NCBI GenBank assembly: GCA_947499735.1
Contig: CANMPP010000005.1
Span: 1 to 64,000 of the forward strand
Direction of reading: 5' to 3'
From: an uncultured Pelagimonas sp.
Lineage (GTDB): Bacteria; Pseudomonadota; Alphaproteobacteria; Rhodobacterales; Rhodobacteraceae
Length of the DNA: 64,000 bases
This document shows positions 24,391 to 32,279 of this stretch, piece after piece. The notes beneath the pieces were generated by a model. That model worked only from the letters and a program-made list of their open reading frames with translations. It was not told where the DNA came from and ran no database searches. Numbering within the stretch: position 1 is the stretch's first letter; each line of letters starts with the position of its first letter. The translations under genes and the position numbers were made by a program.

Positions 24391-25890
24391 TCAGTCACCT
24401 TCGACCGGGGTTTCAGGACCTGCTGATGCGTCTGTTTCAGGCGCATCATCCACATTTTCGGACAGCTCAGCCTCATCTGTTTCGTCCTGCGGAATTTCTG
24501 CCAGCGCCCCGTTGATCCAGTTTCCGGATGCCGTTTCGCCGGTCGCGTAGGTCATGCTACCCTGTCCCTGTCGCGTTCCGTTGACAAATCCACCACGGTA
24601 AACATCGCCATTGGCATAGGTCGCTGTACCCTCACCAGTGATTTCACCAAGCTTCCAATCACCCACATAGGTAAAACCGCCGGGCATTGTCAGCTTTCCT
24701 TGACCGCTGCGCTGACCATGAACAAAGTTTCCATGATACACGGCACCATCTGAATAGGTTGCGATCCCGTCGCCATGGCGCTGGCCATCCTGCCAAGTGC
24801 CCTCATAGCGATAGCCATCAGGATAGGTCATCACGCCTTGCCCTTCATTGCGGGCATTTTTGAAGTCACCTTCATAGATCAGGCCATTGGCATAAACCGC
24901 CTTACCTTTTCCATCGATCACCCCGTTGATCCAGTTCCCCGCATAGGTCGAACCGTCAGGATACGTGATGCTGCCAAACCCATTCGCGAGATCATCATCA
25001 AACGCGCCAATATAGACAGACCCATCGGGATAGGTGACTTTCCCTTCCCCTTTGATCTGTCCATTCAGCCAAGCGCCTTCGTAAATATATCCATCTGTTC
25101 CCGTAAACGTACCCTGCCCGTGGCGACGGTCATCTTCGAAATCGCCCTCGTAAATGTCGCCACTTGCATAGGTGACTTTACCACGTCCCTGACGTTTGCC
25201 GCCGATCAGTTCGCCTTCATACACATCCCCATTGGGCTGAGTAAGCGAGCCGAATCCTTCGATCGTTCCCAAAAGCCACGTGCCCTGGAATACCAAGCCA
25301 TCCGGCATATAAATGGTACCCGCACCGTGACGTTCGCCGCCAGAAACGCGCCCCTCATAGACAGATCCGTCTTCATAGGTGATCTTGGCACTACCCTCTT
25401 TTTCGCCGTTCACCCAATCCCCATTGTAGGAATAGCCATTGGGCGCGGTCAGGATGCCACGGCCATGATGCAAGGCATTGGCAAACGCACCTTCATAGCG
25501 CACGCCATCGGCATAAACGACAACACCTTGGCCTGTGATTTTGCCATCACGCCAGCTACCCTCATAGGTGCCACCATCTGCAAATATGATCTTGCCGACG
25601 CCTTCGGGTTTGCCTTTGACAAATTCGCCTTCATAGACGGATCCATTGGGAAATCTGGCAACGCCTTTGCCGCGAATTTCGCCATTCACCCATTCACCAT
25701 CATATTCATAGCCGTTGGGCAGACGGTACACACCATGACCATGCTGTTTGCCGTCTAGAAAGGTGCCTTCATATTCGCCACCATTTTCGAACCGTTTGTG
25801 AATCACTGCAGAGTCTTGCGCGGCTGCAACGCCCGCCATCAAAGCCACGGAAATAACCGCTGTCACATATGTTATGCGTTTCATAACCAT
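24391..25890 (-). CDS. Secreted MORN-repeat protein
   Basis: A 499-residue protein with a signal peptide (MKRITYVTAVISVALMAGVAAAQ; the ATG two codons earlier is also possible), then 18 complete 23-residue MORN repeats plus a partial nineteenth, and an acidic tail (Glu/Asp-rich, residues about 455-499). Each repeat fits YEGxxxxGxxxGxGxxxxxxG. MORN repeats form elongated beta sheets that mediate protein or lipid contacts; no enzyme domain is present. Most even-numbered repeats carry Trp-xx-Gly-xIxG and odd ones Phe-type, giving a 46-residue super-period. A periplasmic or surface role is inferred only from the signal peptide. Confidence 0.9.
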   Translation of the reverse strand: MVMKRITYVTAVISVALMAGVAAAQDSAVIHKRFENGGEYEGTFLDGKQHGHGVYRLPNGYEYDGEWVNGEIRGKGVARFPNGSVYEGEFVKGKPEGVGKIIFADGGTYEGSWRDGKITGQGVVVYADGVRYEGAFANALHHGRGILTAPNGYSYNGDWVNGEKEGSAKITYEDGSVYEGRVSGGERHGAGTIYMPDGLVFQGTWLLGTIEGFGSLTQPNGDVYEGELIGGKRQGRGKVTYASGDIYEGDFEDDRRHGQGTFTGTDGYIYEGAWLNGQIKGEGKVTYPDGSVYIGAFDDDLANGFGSITYPDGSTYAGNWINGVIDGKGKAVYANGLIYEGDFKNARNEGQGVMTYPDGYRYEGTWQDGQRHGDGIATYSDGAVYHGNFVHGQRSGQGKLTMPGGFTYVGDWKLGEITGEGTATYANGDVYRGGFVNGTRQGQGSMTYATGETASGNWINGALAEIPQDETDEAELSENVDDAPETDASAGPETPVEGD

Positions 25891-26092
25891 CGCCCTTATT
25901 CTGCATTGGCCGTATCACAAACGTCCTGTCTTTGGGGAACCGTAATAGAGGCAGCGCAACCGGGCAATGTCTTTTCCCCTTTAGGAAAATCGCCTGACCG
26001 CTTTTCCTTTGTCGCGGATCTGATATGTCACAGGATGACGCGCTGGACCAACTCCCGATCCAGCGCCAGTTATACGAGAAAGGATGCCGCTC

Positions 26093-27763
26093 ATGAGTGA
26101 GACACAAAAGGACCGGTTCCGTTTAACCCTGTGCCAGCTCAACCCGACCGTTGGCGATATTAAAGGGAACACCGACCGCGCCACCCAAGCGTGGGCCCAA
26201 GCCAAATCGCTAGGCGCCGATATGGTCGCATTCCCGGAAATGTTCATCACGGGTTACAATGCGCAGGATCTGGTGATGAAGCCTGCATTTTACACTCATG
26301 CCATGCGTGCGGTCGAAGAACTGGCAGCGCAATGCGTTGATGGCCCGACGATCGGTATCGGCGCGCCTTATGTTGAAGACGACAAACTGTATAACGCCTA
26401 TTACATCTGTAAGGGCGGCAAAATTGCAACGCGCGTCCTAAAGCACAATCTTCCCAATGAAACCGTCTTTGACGAGGTCCGCATCTTTGATTCCGGCCCA
26501 TTGGGCGGCCCCTATTCCGTGGGTAACACGCGTGTGGGCACACCGATTTGCGAAGATGGCTGGCATGAGGAAGTGTCTGAAACATTGGCCGAAACGGGCG
26601 CAGAATTCCTGCTTATCCCGAACGGATCCCCCTATTATCGCGACAAATTCGATGTACGCCTGTCCCATATGACAGCGCGCGTGGTCGAAACAGGCCTACC
26701 CGTGATCTATCTGAATATGGTCGGCGGTCAGGATGATCAGGTCTTTGATGGCGGAACATTTGCCCTGAACCCGGGTGGCGAAATGCCCATCAAACTGCCG
26801 GTCTTTGATGAATGTATTGAAACGATCGAGTTAGAGCGCCAATCGGAAGGGTGGCGCATCGCCAAGGGACGGTTTGAAACGCACCCGGACGCTTGGGAAC
26901 AAGATTACCGCACCATGGTCGACAGTCTGCGCGACTATATGGACAAAACCGGCTTTAAAAAGGTGCTTCTGGGTCTATCTGGTGGGATCGATTCCGCAAT
27001 TGTCGCCACAATTGCCGCTGATGCGCTTGGCCCTGAAAATGTGCGCTGCGTGATGCTGCCGTCTGAATACACATCCAAAGATTCGTTAGAGGATGCAGAA
27101 CAGGCTGCGAAAAATCTGGGCTGTCACTACGATTATGTACCAATCAAACAGGGACGTGACGCGATCACCGATACGCTTGCCCCATTGTTTGAAGGACGCG
27201 ACGCGGATGTGACCGAGGAAAACATCCAATCCCGCCTGCGTGGGTTGCTGTTGATGGCGATGTCCAACAAATTTGGGGAAATGTTGCTGACAACCGGCAA
27301 CAAATCCGAGGTCGCGGTGGGCTATTGCACGATCTATGGCGACATGAATGGCGGCTACAATCCGATCAAGGACATGTACAAAACCCGCGTTTTCGACATG
27401 TGCCGCTGGCGGAATGAAAATCACCGCCCTTGGATGAAGGCCCCCGCCGGCGAAGTCATCCCGGATCGCATCATCACAAAACCGCCCAGTGCGGAATTGC
27501 GAGAGGATCAAAAAGACAGCGATAGCCTGCCGGATTATCCGATCCTCGATGGAATCCTGAATATTCTGGTCGATCAGGACGGATCAATCGGAGACTGCAT
27601 TGCGGCCGGTTATGATCGCAAAGATGCGAAACGCGTCGAGCATTTGATCTACATTAGCGAATATAAACGGTTCCAGTCCGCACCGGGCACACGCCTGTCA
27701 AAACGCGCCTTCTGGCTGGACCGCCGCTATCCGATCGTGAACCGCTGGCGGGACGAAGGGTGA
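26093..27763 (+). CDS. nadE: Glutamine-dependent NAD+ synthetase
   Basis: Two-domain NadE of about 556 residues. The N-terminal nitrilase-fold glutaminase carries FPEMFITGY (catalytic Glu), KHNLPN (Lys) and PICEDGWH (nucleophile Cys). The C-terminal synthetase has the PP-loop LGLSGGIDSAIVA and TTGNKSE. It amidates deamido-NAD using glutamine nitrogen and ATP. ATG 26093 is chosen over 26084 because AAAGGA is then 8 bases upstream; at 26084 there would be no spacing. The next gene starts inside its stop codon (GTGA). Confidence 0.96.
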   Translation: MSETQKDRFRLTLCQLNPTVGDIKGNTDRATQAWAQAKSLGADMVAFPEMFITGYNAQDLVMKPAFYTHAMRAVEELAAQCVDGPTIGIGAPYVEDDKLYNAYYICKGGKIATRVLKHNLPNETVFDEVRIFDSGPLGGPYSVGNTRVGTPICEDGWHEEVSETLAETGAEFLLIPNGSPYYRDKFDVRLSHMTARVVETGLPVIYLNMVGGQDDQVFDGGTFALNPGGEMPIKLPVFDECIETIELERQSEGWRIAKGRFETHPDAWEQDYRTMVDSLRDYMDKTGFKKVLLGLSGGIDSAIVATIAADALGPENVRCVMLPSEYTSKDSLEDAEQAAKNLGCHYDYVPIKQGRDAITDTLAPLFEGRDADVTEENIQSRLRGLLLMAMSNKFGEMLLTTGNKSEVAVGYCTIYGDMNGGYNPIKDMYKTRVFDMCRWRNENHRPWMKAPAGEVIPDRIITKPPSAELREDQKDSDSLPDYPILDGILNILVDQDGSIGDCIAAGYDRKDAKRVEHLIYISEYKRFQSAPGTRLSKRAFWLDRRYPIVNRWRDEG

Positions 27764-28464
27764 AGACCCCTCCGATAGGTTTGTGGAATGTTGATGCTGC
27801 GATTGAACCCTTGCCGGGGGGACATCGTAACATCGCATTTCGCACATCGGGGCTGGACCAGGATCTGGTTTTCAAAACCACCCGGCGCAGCGAAGATGCG
27901 TTACGGTGGCTCATCCCTGTTTGGGACGCCGTGGAACATGCAGGCTGCGCCGTCCCCCGGCTTATGACCAGCCGCAACGGCGTTTTTTGTGAACAGGGCT
28001 GGACATGCGAACCTTACTTTCGCGGCACACATCTGCCATCTGACAAAATGACCACGCTGATGCCCATCATCAAACAGATGCATTTGGCCTGTGCAACATT
28101 GCCTCAACGGCCCGGCTTTTCCTCGGCAACGGATTTGATCACGCGAAATTCCGGTGGAGATGTCGATTTGACAACCATGCCACAGGATCTGGTCGCAACT
28201 TGTCGAACGCATTGGGCCGGGCTGACAGATTTGGCTGAAACCGCAATCCACGCGGACATCACCCCCACCAACACACTTGCACTGCCCGACGGGCGAATTG
28301 CTCTTTTGGATTGGGACGAAGCCCGTAAAGACGCAGCAATTTTTGATCTGGGGCCTTTGGGCGCAGGCGAACACAAGCTGGCACGCCTTGCGTGGGAAGT
28401 CGCCTGTTCCTGGACGTTAGAGCCCGACCACGCCAAACGCCTGGCCGCCTATTTGCAAAGATAG
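27760..28464 (+). CDS. Aminoglycoside phosphotransferase-like kinase family protein
   Basis: A 234-residue protein of the APH/choline kinase-like fold. The catalytic loop IHADITPTNTL (HxDxxxxN) and the metal-binding LLDWDEA are both present; the N-lobe has GGHRNIAFRT as a nucleotide-binding loop and VFKTT with a lysine. It is shorter than typical APH proteins. Start GTG 27760 overlaps the nadE stop by 4 bases, so it is translationally coupled to NAD synthesis. The phosphoryl acceptor is not predictable; resistance is not implied. Confidence 0.82.
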   Translation: MKTPPIGLWNVDAAIEPLPGGHRNIAFRTSGLDQDLVFKTTRRSEDALRWLIPVWDAVEHAGCAVPRLMTSRNGVFCEQGWTCEPYFRGTHLPSDKMTTLMPIIKQMHLACATLPQRPGFSSATDLITRNSGGDVDLTTMPQDLVATCRTHWAGLTDLAETAIHADITPTNTLALPDGRIALLDWDEARKDAAIFDLGPLGAGEHKLARLAWEVACSWTLEPDHAKRLAAYLQR

Positions 28465-28485
28465 GGCTTTAGGACGAAAACCAAG

Positions 28486-29058
28486 CTATTTTTTCTTGGC
28501 AAACGCCCCGTCGATCCAATCATCGATCGCGTCAAAAATCGGGTCGATTTTATCTTCACGGAACCGAACCCAACGCACACGAATGGCCCAATACAGCGCA
28601 AATAGAATGACCAGGATACCGATAGAAATCCAAGGCACGACATATGAATCTGCGCTCTCGACCTCTTTGATCTTCAACACATTTGGATATTCAGAACAGA
28701 ACTGCAGCCGCCAGCCATAATGTTTGATAGCAACCCATTTTGGCGCATCAGCGGTTGAACGCAGGTTCGACGCAATGGTTTGAACATCAGACGAATTCCA
28801 TTTGAGATAAGGCGTCTTATCCTCATTGCGGAAGACAGATGGCTTACCCTTTGCAGTGACCGCTTGAATTTGCGACTGATCCCGGATCGCCTGATCTTCG
28901 GCATCGCCAAACGGGCACCAAAAGCTGGACAGGGATTCATTGCGCACTTCACGGGTTTCGGAAATGCGGACCGTGTCCCATTGAGGAAGCATATAATGCA
29001 ATACCGCCAAAACAAGCGCCGCCAGCACCAAATTGAAAATCCAGCGTAAATATCGCAT
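28486..29058 (-). CDS. DUF1523 family membrane protein
   Basis: A 190-residue protein with an N-terminal helix (residues 5-25) and a second near the C-terminus (about 143-165), so that the middle part, with two cysteines (in SFWCPFG and LQFCSEYP), probably lies in the periplasm. The sequence fits DUF1523, a family seen mainly in Rhodobacteraceae, of unknown function. It ends 22 bases from the convergent kinase-like gene. Confidence 0.75.
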   Translation of the reverse strand: MRYLRWIFNLVLAALVLAVLHYMLPQWDTVRISETREVRNESLSSFWCPFGDAEDQAIRDQSQIQAVTAKGKPSVFRNEDKTPYLKWNSSDVQTIASNLRSTADAPKWVAIKHYGWRLQFCSEYPNVLKIKEVESADSYVVPWISIGILVILFALYWAIRVRWVRFREDKIDPIFDAIDDWIDGAFAKKK

Positions 29059-29329
29059 GCCTCATACCCTCCGAGAGATCACTCTTGCTGTCCCACTTGT
29101 ACCTTTCGGAAGCGAAAATCAACCTTTCGTGGAGTCACCTGCAACACTTGATAGGCGTTGCGGACATGAAGACATGGGTTTCTCAGCAAACGGTGTAAAA
29201 ATCCGACGCCTCTGGCACCAAAATTTTCATTCATCCAAAAGAGTTTCAAGGTTCCTTTGAATTCACGTCATTCATAGTCTATTAAGATTGTATACCAGAG
29301 TAATTTCTATATCCTAAGGTGTGCTTTCG

Positions 29330-30262
29330 ATGAAAATCTGTTTCTTTTTTATCCTCGAAGGGCCAACATTAGAACGCCAAGCTCTACTATTGGCAGACAG
29401 CATTCGGCAGCACCATTCAGATGAACATGATTGTATCGCCTATGTTCCCAATGGCTATTCAAACCATATTTCACAAGTAGCTCGTGATTTTCTACAGTCT
29501 AGAAATGTCCAAATTGTGCCTCTAAATGCCCACAAGGCAACGTGGAAACAAAAATACCCCCATGGCAACAAGATCTTGGCCGCAGCTCAGCAGCGCGACG
29601 CTGACTATTCCATTTTTTTGGACACAGACACCTGCTGCACCGCACCAATCATTCCGAACATAACCCCAAGAGACAAACGGGTATTCGCCGTCGCAGAGGG
29701 TGTGCGATCTTGGGGCAGCAACATGGAGGATTGGGAAAAGGCATACGGTTTCTTTGGCCTACAGGTTCCCAAGGAACGCGTGTCTTTGGCGAAGGCTTCA
29801 CCAAAGAACAAATCTTTTGTCCCCTATTTCAATGCAGGCTATGTGGCTTTTCCAGAAGTGAAACGGCGTTCGCTGGAACGGTTTGGGAACCTTTGGTTGC
29901 AAACGGCTGTAGCAATGGATTTTGGCGCAGATATTCCACGCAAACGTCCATGGCTTGACCAAATTTCACTACCAATCACAATGTATCGCTTTGGCTTTGC
30001 CTTCCACGAATTGCATACGGTCTACAACTTTTCGACCAAAGGACGCGGAGCGGCAAAAGGCGAACCGATCCGGCTTGCACATTATCACCGAGGCAGCGAT
30101 TTTTTGATGTGGAAACCCGGACGAGATACGTTTGATTCTTTCAAAGCCTCGTTCACCAGCACCCAAGAAGGTCGCGACTATTTTGAAGATGAGGACAGTT
30201 TTCTAAAATTAATGGTCGGGCGCCGCCGGCCCCGACCCGTACCGACCTTGGCAACGGCATAA
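29330..30262 (+). CDS. Putative nucleotide-diphospho-sugar glycosyltransferase
   Basis: A 310-residue GT-A-like protein. It starts MKICFFFILEGPTLERQALL and has a DxD-type motif in YSIFLDTDTCCTAP at about residues 95-108, the usual metal/nucleotide-sugar site. The middle and end (VPYFNAGYVAF, RLAHYHRG) match stand-alone glycosyltransferases of this class. A GTG at 29321 is in frame but ATG 29330 is preferred. It is alone, with 270 AT-rich bases upstream, and far from the polysaccharide operon. Acceptor unknown. Confidence 0.72.
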   Translation: MKICFFFILEGPTLERQALLLADSIRQHHSDEHDCIAYVPNGYSNHISQVARDFLQSRNVQIVPLNAHKATWKQKYPHGNKILAAAQQRDADYSIFLDTDTCCTAPIIPNITPRDKRVFAVAEGVRSWGSNMEDWEKAYGFFGLQVPKERVSLAKASPKNKSFVPYFNAGYVAFPEVKRRSLERFGNLWLQTAVAMDFGADIPRKRPWLDQISLPITMYRFGFAFHELHTVYNFSTKGRGAAKGEPIRLAHYHRGSDFLMWKPGRDTFDSFKASFTSTQEGRDYFEDEDSFLKLMVGRRRPRPVPTLATA

Positions 30263-30295
30263 CCGTTACAAAAGTCTGGTGTTTTTAGGCATCGC

Positions 30296-31513
30296 CTACC
30301 CCACCACGTTGAAATCCGGCCCATAGGGATAGCCGGTGATATTTTCACTGCCGTCCTCAGTGATGACCAGAATATCATGTTCCCGATATCCACCTGCACC
30401 CGGCACCCCGTCTGGCAGGGTCAGCATAGGTTCCATCGAAATCACCATACCGGGTTCTAACACCGTGTCGATGTCTTCACGCAGCTCCAGCCCGGCCTCA
30501 CGCCCATAGTAGTGGGACAAAACACCAAAGCTATGTCCGTAACCAAAGGTCCGGTATTGCAGCAAATCGCGTTCAGCAAAGAAGTCATTGATTTGTTCGG
30601 TCACATCCGCACAAGACACGCCCGGTTTCAGCAAGCTCATCCCGAATTCATGGGCTGCGACATTGGCCTCCCAGATTTTTAGGGATGCGTCATCGACCGT
30701 TTCTACAAACAACGTCCGCTCTAGTGCGGTATAATAGCCAGAAATCATCGGGAACGCGTTTAAAGATAGAATATCGCCGGGTTCCAACACGCGACCCGTC
30801 ACCGGGTTATGCGCCCCATCGGTGTTGATACCAGATTGGAACCACACCCAAGTGTCGCGATATTCTGCATCAGGAAAGCGTTTGGCAATTTCTAGTTCCA
30901 TCGCATCCCGTCCAGCCATGGCCACATCGATTTCACGTGTACCCGCTTTGATCGCGTCACGAATGGCATAACCGCCCACATCGGCCACTTGCGCGCCATG
31001 TTTGATCAGCGCGATTTCCTCAGACGATTTGCGCATGCGCTGCTGCATCGTTGCAGGTGCAATGTTGATCAGATCCTTGGGGAGCAGCGCCCCCTTAAGC
31101 AGGGCCATCTGATCCATAGAAATATGATCGCCCTCATATCCAACAACCTTGCCCGCCCCGATCAAATCCTTGGCCACGGCCCAGTAATTGTTCCTCTGCC
31201 AATCCGTATAGGTCACGTTATCTGCCAAACTGCGCCGCCAGGGTTGGGCCGCATCAATCCCAGCGCTGATTGTTACGCACGTGTCCGATGTCACAACCAA
31301 ACCGTAGGGGCGGCCAAAAGCGCAGTACAGAAACCCTGAATAATAGGAGATATTGTGCATCGATGTGAACAGGCAGGCATCGATGCCTGCTGCTGACATT
31401 GAACTGCGCAACCCGCCAAGGCGCGCCTCATATTCGCCACCCGAAAAGGGAAGGCTTTTTTGGCCTTGGTGGAAACGGTAAGATTGCGGTCTATTTGTCT
31501 GATTTTGGTCCAT
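30296..31513 (-). CDS. Creatinase (creatine amidinohydrolase), M24-fold
   Basis: A 405-residue protein of the pita-bread (M24) fold that follows the known Pseudomonas creatinase along its whole length, from memory of that sequence: SMHNISYYSGFLYCAFGRPY near the N-terminus, SGINTDGAHNPVTGR with the catalytic His, FGYGHSFG, HYYGREAGLELREDIDTV and GYREHDILV near the end. Creatinase hydrolyses creatine to sarcosine and urea without metal. The open frame extends 61 codons upstream, but ATG 31513 has GGAGGA in front and matches the family length. Divergent from a sigma factor gene. No creatininase or sarcosine oxidase gene is adjacent. Confidence 0.87.
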   Translation of the reverse strand: MDQNQTNRPQSYRFHQGQKSLPFSGGEYEARLGGLRSSMSAAGIDACLFTSMHNISYYSGFLYCAFGRPYGLVVTSDTCVTISAGIDAAQPWRRSLADNVTYTDWQRNNYWAVAKDLIGAGKVVGYEGDHISMDQMALLKGALLPKDLINIAPATMQQRMRKSSEEIALIKHGAQVADVGGYAIRDAIKAGTREIDVAMAGRDAMELEIAKRFPDAEYRDTWVWFQSGINTDGAHNPVTGRVLEPGDILSLNAFPMISGYYTALERTLFVETVDDASLKIWEANVAAHEFGMSLLKPGVSCADVTEQINDFFAERDLLQYRTFGYGHSFGVLSHYYGREAGLELREDIDTVLEPGMVISMEPMLTLPDGVPGAGGYREHDILVITEDGSENITGYPYGPDFNVVG

Positions 31514-31739
31514 CTGGTCCTCCAAACGAGGCCTTGAAAGACCTCGCGCATGTGCAAGATCCCGGCGTTCAGGACGAAAAATACAGGGGTGTTTCAGACG
31601 ACGCCATCGTCTGCCCTTGGGCCAAGCTGCCAAGACCCTGCGTTTTGGACAAGGATCTTTGTCCTTACCAATTGCACAAAGTGACATTTTTTTCATTTTG
31701 CGCCAAGGATTGCAGCATAGGCTGCGTCAAACATCTGAG

Positions 31740-32279
31740 ATGCGCATGAATGTAAGTGATGAAGATCTGGCGATAGCCGCCGCTGACGGGGACCGGACGG
31801 CCTTTTCCACGCTATTAGAGCGTGTCTATAACCGTATCCACGGCTTGGCCTTTCGACTTACCGGATCAGCGTCAGACGCAGATGACATATCCCAAGACGT
31901 CTGTGCTGCGCTGCCAACCAAATTGCAAAGCTTTCGGGGCGAGGCGCGGTTGCAAACATGGCTCTACCGCGTGGTCGTGAATGCCGTCCATGATGCCCGC
32001 CGCCGCAACGCCACCCGTTCCAAAGCCAGTGAAGGTTGGGGCGATTGGGAAATCGCACGACAGGCGGATGTAAGCGAAGCCGCTGAACGGCGGGCATGGC
32101 TGATGCTGGCCATGAATGCGCTAACGCCCCCGGAATTGCGTGACACATTGGTGTTGATGCTGGACGGTTTAACCCATGCGGAAATTGGCGCGGTCTTGGG
32201 TGTGTCTGAGGGCACAATCAGCTGGCGCATTTCCGAGGCTAAGAAAAAATTGAAACTGGCGCAGGAGATGGAGGCATGA
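31740..32279 (+). CDS. ECF-type RNA polymerase sigma factor
   Basis: About 179 residues with region 2 (FRLTGSASDADDISQDVCA, then FRGEARLQTWLYRVVVNAVHD) and region 4 (TPPELRDTLVLMLDGLTHAEIGAVLGVSEGTISWRI). Start is ATG 31740 or 31746; a longer in-frame extension upstream lacks protein-like sequence. Its stop overlaps the start of the VWA-protein gene (ATGA), so the two are co-translated. No conventional anti-sigma gene follows; the VWA protein may take that place. Confidence 0.9.
   Translation: MRMNVSDEDLAIAAADGDRTAFSTLLERVYNRIHGLAFRLTGSASDADDISQDVCAALPTKLQSFRGEARLQTWLYRVVVNAVHDARRRNATRSKASEGWGDWEIARQADVSEAAERRAWLMLAMNALTPPELRDTLVLMLDGLTHAEIGAVLGVSEGTISWRISEAKKKLKLAQEMEA

Noticed and set aside
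24775-25758. A 327-codon open frame on the plus strand with a repeated, Ile-rich product
   Set aside because: It is the antisense image of the MORN repeats; its periodicity comes from the 69-base DNA repeat.
31514-31696. A 61-codon N-terminal extension of creatinase
   Set aside because: Family length and a good ribosome binding site place the start at 31513; the extension is basic and unlike any leader.
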